Shown: positions 8,862 to 17,787, numbered from the stretch's first letter. The stretch is 49,411 nt of DNA from an uncultured Akkermansia sp. (GCA_947589295.1 CANQBZ010000015.1:1-49411), one strand, 5' to 3'. Notes: generated by a model not told the origin, from the sequence alone. Numbers and translations: made by a program.

Positions 8862-9143
8862 TTATTCCTCTCTGAGCAGAGCATTTAGCTCGGTTATTTG
8901 GTCTTCCAGTTTGTCAATTTCACGCGATGATTCGTGCGTATCAATGCCTGAACGTTTGTTATCTACTCTGACAGCTTCGCGCTCCACCCTCTTAATTCGA
9001 GCGTTCACCTGATCCGCCCTTTGTTCCAACTGGCCGACGCGTTGATAATAGTACGTCCCGGCGTATACTGAGGCTACCAGTATAACCGTTACGATGATGT
9101 CCGTAACTAGCTCAGGATAAAGTTTTTCTTTCAGTGATGGCAT
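8862..9143 (-). CDS. Small membrane-anchored coiled-coil protein, unit 1
   Basis: 93 aa, family not recognised. A short polar N-terminus, a membrane segment (about 13-30) ending in GTYYYQ, then a coiled coil with Leu/Val heptads to the end. It is the first gene of the four-gene run and the paralogue of the 84-aa protein. No convincing promoter is visible directly upstream; the run begins next to an IS/MITE remnant, so its native promoter could have been altered. Confidence 0.78.
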   Translation of the reverse strand: MPSLKEKLYPELVTDIIVTVILVASVYAGTYYYQRVGQLEQRADQVNARIKRVEREAVRVDNKRSGIDTHESSREIDKLEDQITELNALLREE

Positions 9144-9248
9144 GACGGGTAGGAAACATCTGAAACAGACGTGCCCACAACCAAACGCCTCGGTTTATCC
9201 CCCTCTGAAAGCGGCGTCGAGCGGGGCCGGCAGTACCAGATGAGACCA

Positions 9249-9441
9249 GTATATCTCTTTTCAAAAGAGATATACTTTCTCCCCGTTTGTACAAAGTTTA
9301 TAATGAGTATAATGTCGTGGAACAAACGGTCAGAAAATACGTCTACCTCATTGTCCCTATCGCGTTTTTTATTTTTGTAACTTTCGCATAATAAATAGTA
9401 AATATTTTTTACGCTTGCTATCTCTTTTGAAAAGAGATAGC
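9249..9441. repeat. Possible MITE bounded by palindromic inverted repeats
   Basis: Left end 9249-9275: 13-bp arms around one central C. Right end 9417-9441: 12-bp arms around one central G. The core TATCTCTTTT-N-AAAAGAGATA is identical at both ends in inverted orientation. The ~140 bp between is AT-rich with no supported gene. An alternative is two regulatory or terminator-like hairpins. A further small GC hairpin (9440-9452) adjoins the right end. Confidence 0.45.
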
Positions 9442-9469
9442 GCCTCGGGCGCGTTAGGTAAGACTTTAA

Positions 9470-9924
9470 TGGAAAGAATAAAAGGAAGAAAAGGAGCGGG
9501 CAAGTATGGGAAAGAGTACAATGTGCACGTGGTGAGAGTGAGAAAAGAGAACTGTGAGAAAAAGAGCGCAAAGACGACGCAAGAACAACGCTTCTACATC
9601 GTGAGCAATCGGCATGCGAGCGCACAACAGATTGCAGGAAGTATAAGGAGTCACTGGGGGATAGAAAACAGTCTGCATTGGGTGTTGGACGTGGTGTTCA
9701 ACGAGGATGGAGGACGCAAGAGGAAAGGGAACAGTGCAGAGAACTTTTCGAGAGTTTTGAGATTCGCGCTTGTACTGATCAAACAGTACAAGGCCCGTCA
9801 TGAGGGAGTGAAAGTGCCACTCCAGAGGCTGAGACTGAGGGCAACGTGGGATACGGATGTACTGGATGATATATTGTTTGGCAAAGATTTAGAGTATAAA
9901 TGGACCTCTTGTCTCCTTCCTTAA
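9470..9924 (+). pseudogene. ISAs1-family transposase, C-terminal remnant
   Basis: The reading frame covers roughly the last 150 residues of an ISAs1 (DDE) transposase. It shows the YIVSN..A, SHWGIENSLHWVLDVVFNED and RVLRFALVLIK blocks, the region around the last catalytic Glu. The N-terminal two thirds, with the other catalytic Asp residues, is missing, so it cannot be active. The open frame starts at 9415 inside the palindromic repeat, but recognisable transposase begins only near 9520. It separates the coiled-coil run from the transaldolase gene. Confidence 0.85.
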
Positions 9925-9947
9925 AATGAATCTCATTTTCTAATGCG

Positions 9948-9969
9948 TTTGCCCTGTACAATGGGCAAA
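9948..9969. repeat. Small inverted repeat after the IS remnant
   Basis: TTTGCCC and GGGCAAA arms around an 8-nt loop, just after the transposase stop. It could be a relic IS end or a weak terminator; there is no T-run. Confidence 0.35.
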
Positions 9970-9974
9970 TGAGC

Positions 9975-10002
9975 TTGACTTGAACAAGGTATGTATTATG
10001 AT
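9975..10002 (+). promoter_or_regulatory. Promoter of transaldolase operon
   Basis: TTGACT (9975-9980), a 16-nt spacer and TATGAT (9997-10002). The ATG at 10015 follows after 12 nt, implying a leader of only a few bases. Confidence 0.5.
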
Positions 10003-10014
10003 GGGGGCGTTCCT

Positions 10015-10980
10015 ATGAAGACTCTCCTTGACCAGCTCAAGCAGTACACGACAGTGGTGGCGGACACCGGTGACTTCCGGCAAATAGAGGAGTACGCTCC
10101 ACAAGATGCAACGACGAACCCATCCCTTATCTTATCCGCTGCCAAGGTCCCTGAGTACCGCCCGATTGTGGAGAAGGTGGTGCGGGACATGAAAGATGCT
10201 CCCATGAGCGGTTCCGTTTTGGCCGGAGAACTCATGAACCGTGTGATCGTTGCTTTCGGGCTTGAGATACTCAAGCGCATACCTGGCCGCGTCTCAAGTG
10301 AAGTGGATGCTCGTCTCTCTTTTGACAAGCAGGCCACCATCAGTAAGGCCCACGAGATCATTCACCTCTATGAGCAAGCCGGGGTAGAACGTGAGCGTGT
10401 ACTCATCAAGATTGCTTCCACTTGGGAAGGCATCTGCGCTGCGCGTGAGCTGGAGAGGGAGGGAATACACTGCAATCTCACGCTGCTCTTCAGCTTGGTG
10501 CAGGCAGTAGCATGTGCGGAGGCGGGGGTGCGATTGATTTCCCCCTTTGTAGGTCGCATTTTGGACTGGTACAGCAAGAACACGGGCGAAAGCTACACCC
10601 CCGAGACAGACCCCGGCGTGCTTTCTGTGCGCTCCATTTACCATTATTACAAGAAGTACGGTTACCCGGTGCAAATTATGGGCGCGTCTTTCCGCAACAT
10701 CGGGGAGATATTGGCGCTAGCGGGCTGTGATTTATTGACGATTTCGCCGATTCTCCTCGGGGAGTTGTCCACCGGACAAGGGGCAGTGAGCTGCGAACTC
10801 ACACCCACGGCCTCGGCCAAAATGGACATCCCACGTGTCCCAGCAGATGAGAAAAACTTTCGTTTCCTGATGAATGAGGATGCTATGGCCACAGAAAAGA
10901 CTGCCGAGGGCATCCGCCGATTCTCGGCGGACATTCGCAGGCTGGAAGACATGCTGCTGGAGATGCATGCGGGGGCATAA
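10015..10980 (+). CDS. tal: Transaldolase
   Basis: Non-oxidative pentose phosphate enzyme moving a dihydroxyacetone unit between sugar phosphates. 321 aa, the TalB-type length. The DATTNPSL segment near the N-terminus and the Schiff-base lysine in VLIKIAST are present. The start at 10015 (MKTLLDQL) is preferred to the in-frame ATG at 9991, which would lie inside the promoter -35/-10 region. galE follows 31 nt later on the same strand. Confidence 0.96.
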   Translation: MKTLLDQLKQYTTVVADTGDFRQIEEYAPQDATTNPSLILSAAKVPEYRPIVEKVVRDMKDAPMSGSVLAGELMNRVIVAFGLEILKRIPGRVSSEVDARLSFDKQATISKAHEIIHLYEQAGVERERVLIKIASTWEGICAARELEREGIHCNLTLLFSLVQAVACAEAGVRLISPFVGRILDWYSKNTGESYTPETDPGVLSVRSIYHYYKKYGYPVQIMGASFRNIGEILALAGCDLLTISPILLGELSTGQGAVSCELTPTASAKMDIPRVPADEKNFRFLMNEDAMATEKTAEGIRRFSADIRRLEDMLLEMHAGA

Positions 10981-11011
10981 ACAGATTTCATATAAACTAA
11001 CCTCAACAACA

Positions 11012-12001
11012 ATGAAAGTATTAGTAACCGGCGGAGCCGGATATATTGGATCCCATACCGTGCGCCAACTTGTACGCTCCGGAGCGGATGTGACTGTACT
11101 CGATAGCATGATTTACGGCCATCCGTCAGCTTTGGTGGATCCGAGCGTGAAGCTTGTGAAAGGGGATTTGGGCGATGCGTCAGTGGTGTATCCGCTGTTG
11201 GCCGAGGGGCATTTTGACGCTGTGGTGCACTTCGCGGCCTTCATCCAGGTGGGGGAGTCCGTAAAGAACCCGCTCAAGTATTACGAGAACAATATTGCCA
11301 AACCGCTCACCCTGCTGCGCGCCATGATCCAGGCGGGCACCAAACGCTTTGTATTTTCCTCCACTGCGGCTGTGTTCGGAGTACCGGAGGAGATGCCCAT
11401 TCCCGAGACCGCAGCCAAAGCCCCCATCAACCCCTACGGAGCTTCCAAGCTCATGTTGGAGCGCGTGTGCCGTGATTGTGAGCAGGCGTATGGACTTAAA
11501 GCGGTGTTTCTGCGCTATTTTAACGCTTCCGGCGCTTCCGAAGATGCCGCAATCGGAGAAGATCACGAGCCTGAAACGCATCTTATCCCACGCATCCTCA
11601 TGGCCATAAAGGGCGAATGTGATGGCATCACCGTATTCGGTACGGATTACGACACGCCGGATGGCACTTGTGTACGCGATTATGTGCATGTGGATGACTT
11701 GGCGGATGCCCATCTGCGTGCACTGGATTACCTGATGAAAGGCGGCGATACAAACAGCTTTAACCTAGGCACCGGCAAGGGGCTCTCGGTGAAGGAAATC
11801 ATCGATGCCGCAGAAAAGGTAACCGGCAAGAAAGCGCCGGTAACCTATGGCGCCCGACGCGAGGGCGACCCGCCCTACCTCATTGCTGACTCACGCAGGG
11901 CTCAGGAAGTGCTCGGATGGAAACCGCGCTACACAAATGCCGAACAGATTGTGGAAACGGCATGGCGCTGGACCAATGGGCCACGCGGCGGTCACTATTA
12001 A
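11012..12001 (+). CDS. galE: UDP-glucose 4-epimerase
   Basis: NAD-dependent extended SDR enzyme interconverting UDP-glucose and UDP-galactose; feeds galactose use and surface glycans. 329 aa. The Rossmann GGAGYIGS lies at the N-terminus and the catalytic YxxxK is seen in YGASK, with an FSSTAAV strand before it. The start at 11012 (MKVLVTGG) is used; the longer open frame from 10874 only overlaps tal. It ends 14 nt before the next small gene. Confidence 0.96.
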   Translation: MKVLVTGGAGYIGSHTVRQLVRSGADVTVLDSMIYGHPSALVDPSVKLVKGDLGDASVVYPLLAEGHFDAVVHFAAFIQVGESVKNPLKYYENNIAKPLTLLRAMIQAGTKRFVFSSTAAVFGVPEEMPIPETAAKAPINPYGASKLMLERVCRDCEQAYGLKAVFLRYFNASGASEDAAIGEDHEPETHLIPRILMAIKGECDGITVFGTDYDTPDGTCVRDYVHVDDLADAHLRALDYLMKGGDTNSFNLGTGKGLSVKEIIDAAEKVTGKKAPVTYGARREGDPPYLIADSRRAQEVLGWKPRYTNAEQIVETAWRWTNGPRGGHY

Positions 12002-12015
12002 TTTTAACGCGGGTC

Positions 12016-12507
12016 ATGAAACGTATTCTCCTCATCCTGTGCATGGCGCTGCTGTGTTTACCTGTACGGGCAGATGCCGATGGTAAGCGGATACTCGACA
12101 ACCTTTTCCGCGCCGGGGTGCAAGCTGTGCAGACAACGCTGCAACAAGGACAAGAGAATACTGAAGCCCCTGATGCGAATGCTGCTCCTGCTGATCCCTC
12201 CGGCGCTCTCGGTCGGGTGCTCGCTGAATCTCTGGAGAAAAGTGCCAGTAGCCTCAAAGAGCAGTACAAAGAGGAAGGTCGCGCCTATGCACGGGAACTC
12301 GGTGACATGCTCGCCGAACGTATTGTGCACAGCCCGCGAGTGCACTCTGCCATCACGACGCTGCAGGCATTTTGCTGGGTAATCATTGCCTATTTGGTGC
12401 TGGTCACCCTTCTGCTGCTCGTGGGCATGCAACGGCTGCGCGCAAATGATCGTCGTATTCTTGAATTGCTGCATGAGCTCAAGCGGAAGGAAAGCGACAC
12501 TCCGTGA
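12016..12507 (+). CDS. Small membrane protein with signal peptide
   Basis: 163 aa, family not recognised. A Sec signal peptide (1 to about 20, ending VRADA) is followed by a helical exported part (about 22-115). A strong membrane segment (about 118-140, WVIIAYLVLVTLLLLVG) and a short charged tail follow. This predicts a periplasmic helical domain anchored at its C-terminal side. It lies 14 nt after galE, so it is probably on the tal-galE transcript, but context gives no function. Confidence 0.72.
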   Translation: MKRILLILCMALLCLPVRADADGKRILDNLFRAGVQAVQTTLQQGQENTEAPDANAAPADPSGALGRVLAESLEKSASSLKEQYKEEGRAYARELGDMLAERIVHSPRVHSAITTLQAFCWVIIAYLVLVTLLLLVGMQRLRANDRRILELLHELKRKESDTP

Positions 12508-12627
12508 AAAATAGAAGCGACTTCTCAGTTTTCTTCTTTAGCTGACTGCGGTGTGTTCCAGGGTAAACGCATTAGGTGATGCGACTGCTATTTACGATCT
12601 GCAATTCACTGCCATAGCAAATTCCGC

Positions 12628-12656
12628 TTGCTCGGGGGCATAAAATGGTGTAACCT
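12628..12656 (+). promoter_or_regulatory. Promoter of argH, predicted leaderless
   Basis: TTGCTC (12628-12633), a 17-nt spacer and TAACCT (12651-12656). The start ATG is 9 nt further on. Confidence 0.6.
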
Positions 12657-12665
12657 GCGTGGGTT

Positions 12666-14033
12666 ATGTGGACAGGCAGATTTTCCCAAGCAACAGCAGA
12701 TCTCGTACTCAAGTACAGCGAGTCCGTGTCGTACGATTGGCGGCTGTACCGGTATGACATAGCCGGATCGATTGCGCATGCGCGTGCGCAGATGAAAGCC
12801 GGATTGCTCACGCCAGATGAGTTTGCGGCTATTGAGACCGGGTTGAAAGAGATTTTGGCAGATATTGAGGCGGGAAAGTTCCAGTGGAACACGAAGCTGG
12901 AAGATGTGCACATGAATATCGAGAGCGAATTGACGCGGCGTATTGGTCCCGTCGGCGCCAAGCTGCACACCGCTCGGTCTCGCAATGATCAAGTGGCTAC
13001 TGACTCGCGCCTCTATTGCCGCGGGATGATAGATGATGCCCTGCACGCCCTCGCGGAGCTGCAGCGTGTTCTGGTGCAGAAGGCTGAGCGGTATGCCGCT
13101 GTACGCATTCCGGGTTACACGCATTTGCAGCGCGCGCAGCCGGTGACCGTGGCGCACCATTTGCTGGCCTACGTGGAGATGCTGCAGCGGGATGTGGAGC
13201 GGCTGTCGGACTGCCGGAAGCGGGTAAATGTCTGCCCGCTGGGTTCCGGGGCGATTGCGGGGTCTACCATCAATTTGGATCGTTCGGCAATTGCCGCAGA
13301 ATTAGGCTTCGACGGAGTGACGCAAAACTCCATGGATGCCATTGCCGACCGCGATTATATGGCTGAGTCTCTCTTTTGTCTTGCGCTCATCGGGGCGCAT
13401 CTCAGCCGCTTGAGTGAAGATTTGGTGCTGTGGAGCAGCGCTGAATTTGGCTTCTGCACGTTGTCGGATGCACATACCACGGGCTCCAGCCTGATGCCCC
13501 AGAAAAAGAACCCGGATGTGTGCGAACTCACGCGGGGAAAGACGGGGCGGCTGTACGGCAACTTGACGGCCATGCTGGTGGCGCTCAAGGGACTGCCGCT
13601 CACATACAATCGCGATTTGCAGGAGGACAAGGAGCCTCTCTTCGATTCTTTTGATACGGTGTTGCACGCTCTCGCCGTGAATGCCGAGATGATCGCAGCG
13701 ATGCGAATCAATGAGGAGCGCTGTGCGGCAGCTGTGGCGGATCCGCTGCTGCTTGCCACAGATCTGGCCGATTACCTGGTACGCCGAGGAGTGCCGTTTC
13801 GCCGTGCTCATGAATTGGTGGGCAAGGCTGTGGCGTTAGCGGAAAGAGAGGGCGTGCTGCTCTCTCAGCTCAGCATCGAGCAATATCACAGCATTTCTCC
13901 GGACTTTGGAGACGATCCATGCGCCGTCTTCAATCTTGACCGCGCCTTTACTTTGCGGACCAATCCCGGTTCCCCCAATGCGCAACGCACTGCCGAGCGC
14001 ATTGCCTTTTGGCGCGACAAATTGGACGCTTAA
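12666..14033 (+). CDS. argH: Argininosuccinate lyase
   Basis: Last step of arginine synthesis: splits argininosuccinate into arginine and fumarate. 455 aa, full length for the fumarase/aspartase superfamily. The ARSRNDQ segment (103-109), the THLQRAQP histidine block (152-159) and the signature GSSLMPQKKNP (273-283) with the catalytic serine loop are all present. A promoter with its -10 9 nt before the ATG predicts a leaderless mRNA. Its TAA overlaps the TAA of the convergent coaE-rho gene, leaving no room for a terminator between them. Confidence 0.97.
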   Translation: MWTGRFSQATADLVLKYSESVSYDWRLYRYDIAGSIAHARAQMKAGLLTPDEFAAIETGLKEILADIEAGKFQWNTKLEDVHMNIESELTRRIGPVGAKLHTARSRNDQVATDSRLYCRGMIDDALHALAELQRVLVQKAERYAAVRIPGYTHLQRAQPVTVAHHLLAYVEMLQRDVERLSDCRKRVNVCPLGSGAIAGSTINLDRSAIAAELGFDGVTQNSMDAIADRDYMAESLFCLALIGAHLSRLSEDLVLWSSAEFGFCTLSDAHTTGSSLMPQKKNPDVCELTRGKTGRLYGNLTAMLVALKGLPLTYNRDLQEDKEPLFDSFDTVLHALAVNAEMIAAMRINEERCAAAVADPLLLATDLADYLVRRGVPFRRAHELVGKAVALAEREGVLLSQLSIEQYHSISPDFGDDPCAVFNLDRAFTLRTNPGSPNAQRTAERIAFWRDKLDA

Positions 14034-15928
14034 ATTATGAGACCGCGCAGCAGGAGCTCCGCGTTGTTTTGCGTTTTTTGGATGTTGGCCAGCAGGAGTT
14101 CCAAGGCTTCCCACCCCGGGTGCGTCGCGAGCTGACGACGCAGCTGCAGCACGCGGGCAAGCTCATCCGGATGGTAGAGTCGGTCATCGTTGCGGGTGCC
14201 GCTTTGGGGCAGGGAGATGGCGGGGAAGATGCGGCGCTCTGCGAGCTCGCGATCCAGCCGGATCTCCATGTTGCCGGTTCCCTTGAATTCTTCGAAGATG
14301 ATTTCATCCATTCGGGATTCGGTGTCCACGAGGCAAGTGGCGATGATGGTGAGGCTGCCGCCTTCTTCCACATTACGCGCGGCGCCGAAAAACTTACGCG
14401 GTTTTTCCAAGGCGTGAGAATCCAGCCCGCCGGACATAGTGCGCCCGCCGGTGGCATGCGCATTGTAGCCGCGGGCGAGTCGGGTGAGCGAATCCAGCAG
14501 GATAATCACATCCTTTCCTTGTTCCACCAGGCGTCGCGCACGCTCCAGCACCATATCGCTCAGTTGTTCATGGCGGTACGAGTTTTCATCAAAGGTGGAA
14601 GCATACACCGGCGCATCCACCGTTTCTTCAAAGTCGGTCACTTCCTCCGGTCGTTCATCAAGCAGCAAAATCAACAGCTCCGCTTCCGGATAATTCGCCC
14701 GCAATGACCGTGCCATCGATTTGAGCAGAATCGTCTTGCCCCCGCGCGGCGGCGCCACCACCAATGCGCGTTGCCCCATGCCAAGCGGCGCCACCAGATC
14801 CAGCAAGCGCATGGCGGGCGAGGGGTTGTCGATGTTCTCCAAAATGAGTCTGCGTGTGGGGATGAGTGCGGTGAGCTGCTCAAAGTCGGTTCGCTGAACG
14901 TAATCCGCCGCTGGGACGCCCTCAATTTCCACAATTTCTGTAGCCTGGAGCGGGTGATCCCAGCGCTGCTGACCACGCAGCTTTACCTTGACCTGATTAC
15001 CGTAGCGTAAGTCGTAACGCGCCATGAGCTCCGGGGAAATGAGGACGTCATCCTCTCCCGGGCGGAAGCTGCATGAGGGGTAGCGCAGCATGCCCTGCCT
15101 GGGGAAACGGGCGCGGTCAATGACGCCTGTGGCGTACACTTGGTTACCTTCCGTCGAGCAGGTTCGAACGAGTCCTGAGACAAGTTGCCGTCGGGTATAA
15201 TCCCCTGTAAGCCAGCGGGCGGAGAGACCTTCGACCTTTTTTTGCAATTCCGGGAAACTAAGCGCTTGGAGTGCATTGAGATCCACCTCCACCATGGCGG
15301 CGATGCTCGCTTTGGCGTCCTTTTCAATTTCCTGACGGTAAAAGAAACGCACTTGTTCGCGGAGTTGGTCCATGGAACCCTCATTCCAAAACACGCAATC
15401 AGCTCCGGCGATTTTTTCTTCCGTGGGCGCCTGGGCATCCACAATACCTTGGGCGACTTCGCGCGAGAAACCACTGCGTTCCATGAGCCGCCGCAGCTGA
15501 GTTTCCGGGGTGAGCGCCACCGTGCACACGTAATCCGCCTCCACATTCACCCCGCTTCTGCTTTCAAAATACAGCGGAATGTCCGCGATAAACGTGTGCA
15601 CTTTCCCGCTCTGCCGCGCATCGGCCTGCGCCTGGGCGCACATTTGCGCGAGTTTCGGGTGCACCAGCTCTTCCAACTTCTTCCGTCCTTGCGGATTTGA
15701 TGTGACAATGTTGCGCAGGAAATCCCGGTTGACGTTTCCTTGCTCATCCAGCGCATCGGGTCCAAAGGCAGAGACGAGATCGCGCGCTAACTTGCCCCCT
15801 TCGTACAACTCCGCCACGGCGAGGTCGCAATCAAATAAAACCATACCCTGCCCGCACATTTCCTGCAGCATTTGTACGACCGTGCTTTTTCCGGATGCAA
15901 TCCCCCCGGTAACAACAATAACCTTCAC
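14030..15928 (-). CDS. rho: Dephospho-CoA kinase fused to transcription termination factor Rho
   Basis: One 632-aa protein with two unrelated essential activities. Residues 1 to about 205 are CoaE (final CoA step, ATP-dependent), with P-loop GGIASGKS at 8-15 and the DIPLYFE segment. Residues about 214-258 are the Rho N-terminal helical domain and about 262-330 the OB-fold RNA-binding domain. The rest is the RecA-like ATPase, with Walker A APPRGGKT (about 393-400), Walker B ILLLDERPEEVTD, DSLTRLARGYN and FFGAARNVEEGGSLTI. The start is placed at GTG 15928 because a promoter with -10 TAGGAT ends 7 nt before it; the ATG at 15937 overlaps that -10. The resulting N-terminus, (M)KVIVVTGG, is typical for CoaE. 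No frame break separates the halves. Confidence 0.93.
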   Translation of the reverse strand: MKVIVVTGGIASGKSTVVQMLQEMCGQGMVLFDCDLAVAELYEGGKLARDLVSAFGPDALDEQGNVNRDFLRNIVTSNPQGRKKLEELVHPKLAQMCAQAQADARQSGKVHTFIADIPLYFESRSGVNVEADYVCTVALTPETQLRRLMERSGFSREVAQGIVDAQAPTEEKIAGADCVFWNEGSMDQLREQVRFFYRQEIEKDAKASIAAMVEVDLNALQALSFPELQKKVEGLSARWLTGDYTRRQLVSGLVRTCSTEGNQVYATGVIDRARFPRQGMLRYPSCSFRPGEDDVLISPELMARYDLRYGNQVKVKLRGQQRWDHPLQATEIVEIEGVPAADYVQRTDFEQLTALIPTRRLILENIDNPSPAMRLLDLVAPLGMGQRALVVAPPRGGKTILLKSMARSLRANYPEAELLILLLDERPEEVTDFEETVDAPVYASTFDENSYRHEQLSDMVLERARRLVEQGKDVIILLDSLTRLARGYNAHATGGRTMSGGLDSHALEKPRKFFGAARNVEEGGSLTIIATCLVDTESRMDEIIFEEFKGTGNMEIRLDRELAERRIFPAISLPQSGTRNDDRLYHPDELARVLQLRRQLATHPGWEALELLLANIQKTQNNAELLLRGLII

Positions 15929-15935
15929 GCCGCTC

Positions 15936-15964
15936 ATCCTAGCATACTGAATCTTGCTTCGCAA
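15936..15964 (-). promoter_or_regulatory. Promoter of coaE-rho, predicted leaderless with GTG start
   Basis: TTGCGA (15964-15959), a 17-nt spacer and TAGGAT (15941-15936). The GTG at 15928 is 7 nt downstream. It begins right after the ispG stop. Confidence 0.55.
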
Positions 15965-15970
15965 GCCCAA

Positions 15971-17755
15971 TTATGAGCGTAATCCAAGCTGCACAGGATC
16001 ACCGGACTCAGGATCACGCCACTTGCCATGTTCCTTGATCAGGGCTATGAGGTGCTGCACTGCCTCATCCTGGGGGATGTTGATGCGTACAGGCGTGTGG
16101 CCGACATAGAGGTTGATTTTGCCGGGCGCACCGCCCACGTAGCCGAAGTCGGCATCGCTCATTTCGCCGGGGCCGTTGACAATGCAGCCCATGATAGCGA
16201 TTTTGACTCCTTTCAGGTGCCCGGTGGCTGCACGAATCTTCTCCGCCGCCTCGCGAATGTTGTAAAGGGTACGCCCGCAAGAGGGGCAAGAGACGTATTC
16301 TGTCTTGCTGAGGCGTACGCCGGCAGCCTGTAGCACATTGTAAGCAAGAAGCAAGGCCTTTTGCGGATCAGCTTCGCCGCGTACCAGCACGGCATCGCCA
16401 ATGCCATCCACAAGCAGGGAACCGATGTTTACTCCGGCGGCCATGGGGGCGGAAAGCCCTCCTGCGGAGGAACCTAGGGTGTCCTTCAACAGAATACTGT
16501 GGCGCGACGGAATACTAGCAGCGAGCAGGCGTTGAGCTTGCGGAAGGGGCATATCAACTCCATCGCGCACGGCAACGAGGCAGGAGGGAGCCGATTGAAG
16601 TTGCTCCAGCTCCGCGTGCTCTCGTGGATCGACTTCGACAATCCCCGCGGCTTCATAGGTGATTTCTGCGGGGGTCTCTTTCAGCTGGGATGCAGAGGAT
16701 GCGGGGAATGCATGGATAACAGCTTGTGGCAGTACGACGCGCACGGGTTGTTGCCCGCCAACCGGCACCTTGTTCACGGTGATTTGCTCACTGACGCGCC
16801 GATGGTAGCAGAAGGGGTCGAAAGGCGGCTGCAGCGGGGTGGACAAGTGGGATGAAAGTTGAGGTGTTGCGAAAGCGCGTGCCAGCTCAAAACCGGGCGC
16901 AACTTCGCAGACGGCTTCCTCCGTGAGAGAAACGCGTAGCGTATCCCCTATGCCGTCCGCCAACAGAGAACCGATTCCAATGGCGCTCTTGATACGCGCA
17001 TCTTCCCCCTCCCCGGCCTCAGTGACGCCCAAGTGAATGGGGTAGTTCCAATCACTGCCCTCTTCCGCGAGTCGCCGCACCAACAGGCGGTAGGCCTGAA
17101 TCATGACTTTCACATTGGAGGCCTTCATCGAGAAGACCAGGGCATGATAATTCAGTTCGCGCGCAACGCGAGCGAACTCCAGCGCACTTTCTACCATGCC
17201 TTCCGGCGTGTCGCCATAGCGCGAGAGGATGCGTTGCGAGAGTGAGCCGTGGTTAGCTCCCAAACGCATGGCGCGTCCGTGCTCCTTGCAGAACATGACG
17301 AGGGGAGAAAACTCGCGGCGGATTTTCTCGAGCTCTTGTTCATACTCAGCGTCGGTGTATGTACGAGCAATATCGCCACGCTTGTCCACAAAGTTACCGG
17401 GGTTGATGCGTATTTTTTCAACCCATTTTGCGGCTTCTAAGGCGGCATCGGGCTTAAAATGAATGTCAGCCACCAATGGCACATGACAGCCTGCCTGCCG
17501 CAGTTCGTGCGCTATGTTCTGCAGATTGGCGGCATACTGTTTTGTTTGAGCCGTGAGCCTGATCAACTCGCACCCAGCCTCGGCGAGCTGCAGAGCCTCT
17601 TGCACGCACCCTTTTGTGTCGAGCGTGCTGTGGGTGAGCATCGACTGCACGCGGATAGGATTCAACCCGCCAATTCCCACATTCCCGACCATGACTTCCC
17701 GCGTGCTGCGCCGCACTCGGTTATACAAATTCGCGCAATGCAATGTATTCATCAT
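15971..17755 (-). CDS. ispG: 4-hydroxy-3-methylbut-2-enyl diphosphate synthase, long form
   Basis: Fe-S enzyme of the MEP isoprenoid pathway converting MEcPP to HMBPP. About 594 aa, much longer than the ~370 aa E. coli form, because of a central insert between the TIM-barrel and Fe-S domains, as in plants and Chlamydia. The 4Fe-4S cysteines lie in CPSCGRT and in MGCIVNGPGEMSDADFGYVGG near the C-terminus. Two adjacent ATGs (17755, 17752) are possible starts. The frame stays open upstream to 18037 straight through the tRNA-Ser gene, so longer automatic calls should be rejected. It starts 32 nt after tRNA-Ser and may share its transcript. Confidence 0.95.
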   Translation of the reverse strand: MMNTLHCANLYNRVRRSTREVMVGNVGIGGLNPIRVQSMLTHSTLDTKGCVQEALQLAEAGCELIRLTAQTKQYAANLQNIAHELRQAGCHVPLVADIHFKPDAALEAAKWVEKIRINPGNFVDKRGDIARTYTDAEYEQELEKIRREFSPLVMFCKEHGRAMRLGANHGSLSQRILSRYGDTPEGMVESALEFARVARELNYHALVFSMKASNVKVMIQAYRLLVRRLAEEGSDWNYPIHLGVTEAGEGEDARIKSAIGIGSLLADGIGDTLRVSLTEEAVCEVAPGFELARAFATPQLSSHLSTPLQPPFDPFCYHRRVSEQITVNKVPVGGQQPVRVVLPQAVIHAFPASSASQLKETPAEITYEAAGIVEVDPREHAELEQLQSAPSCLVAVRDGVDMPLPQAQRLLAASIPSRHSILLKDTLGSSAGGLSAPMAAGVNIGSLLVDGIGDAVLVRGEADPQKALLLAYNVLQAAGVRLSKTEYVSCPSCGRTLYNIREAAEKIRAATGHLKGVKIAIMGCIVNGPGEMSDADFGYVGGAPGKINLYVGHTPVRINIPQDEAVQHLIALIKEHGKWRDPESGDPVQLGLRS

Positions 17756-17787
17756 TTCCCGAAATCTCGCAGCAAACAATGGGTTGA

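Noticed and set aside
10874..11011. N-terminal extension of galE into tal
   Set aside because: The extension is out-of-frame tal sequence; the Rossmann motif follows directly after ATG 11012.
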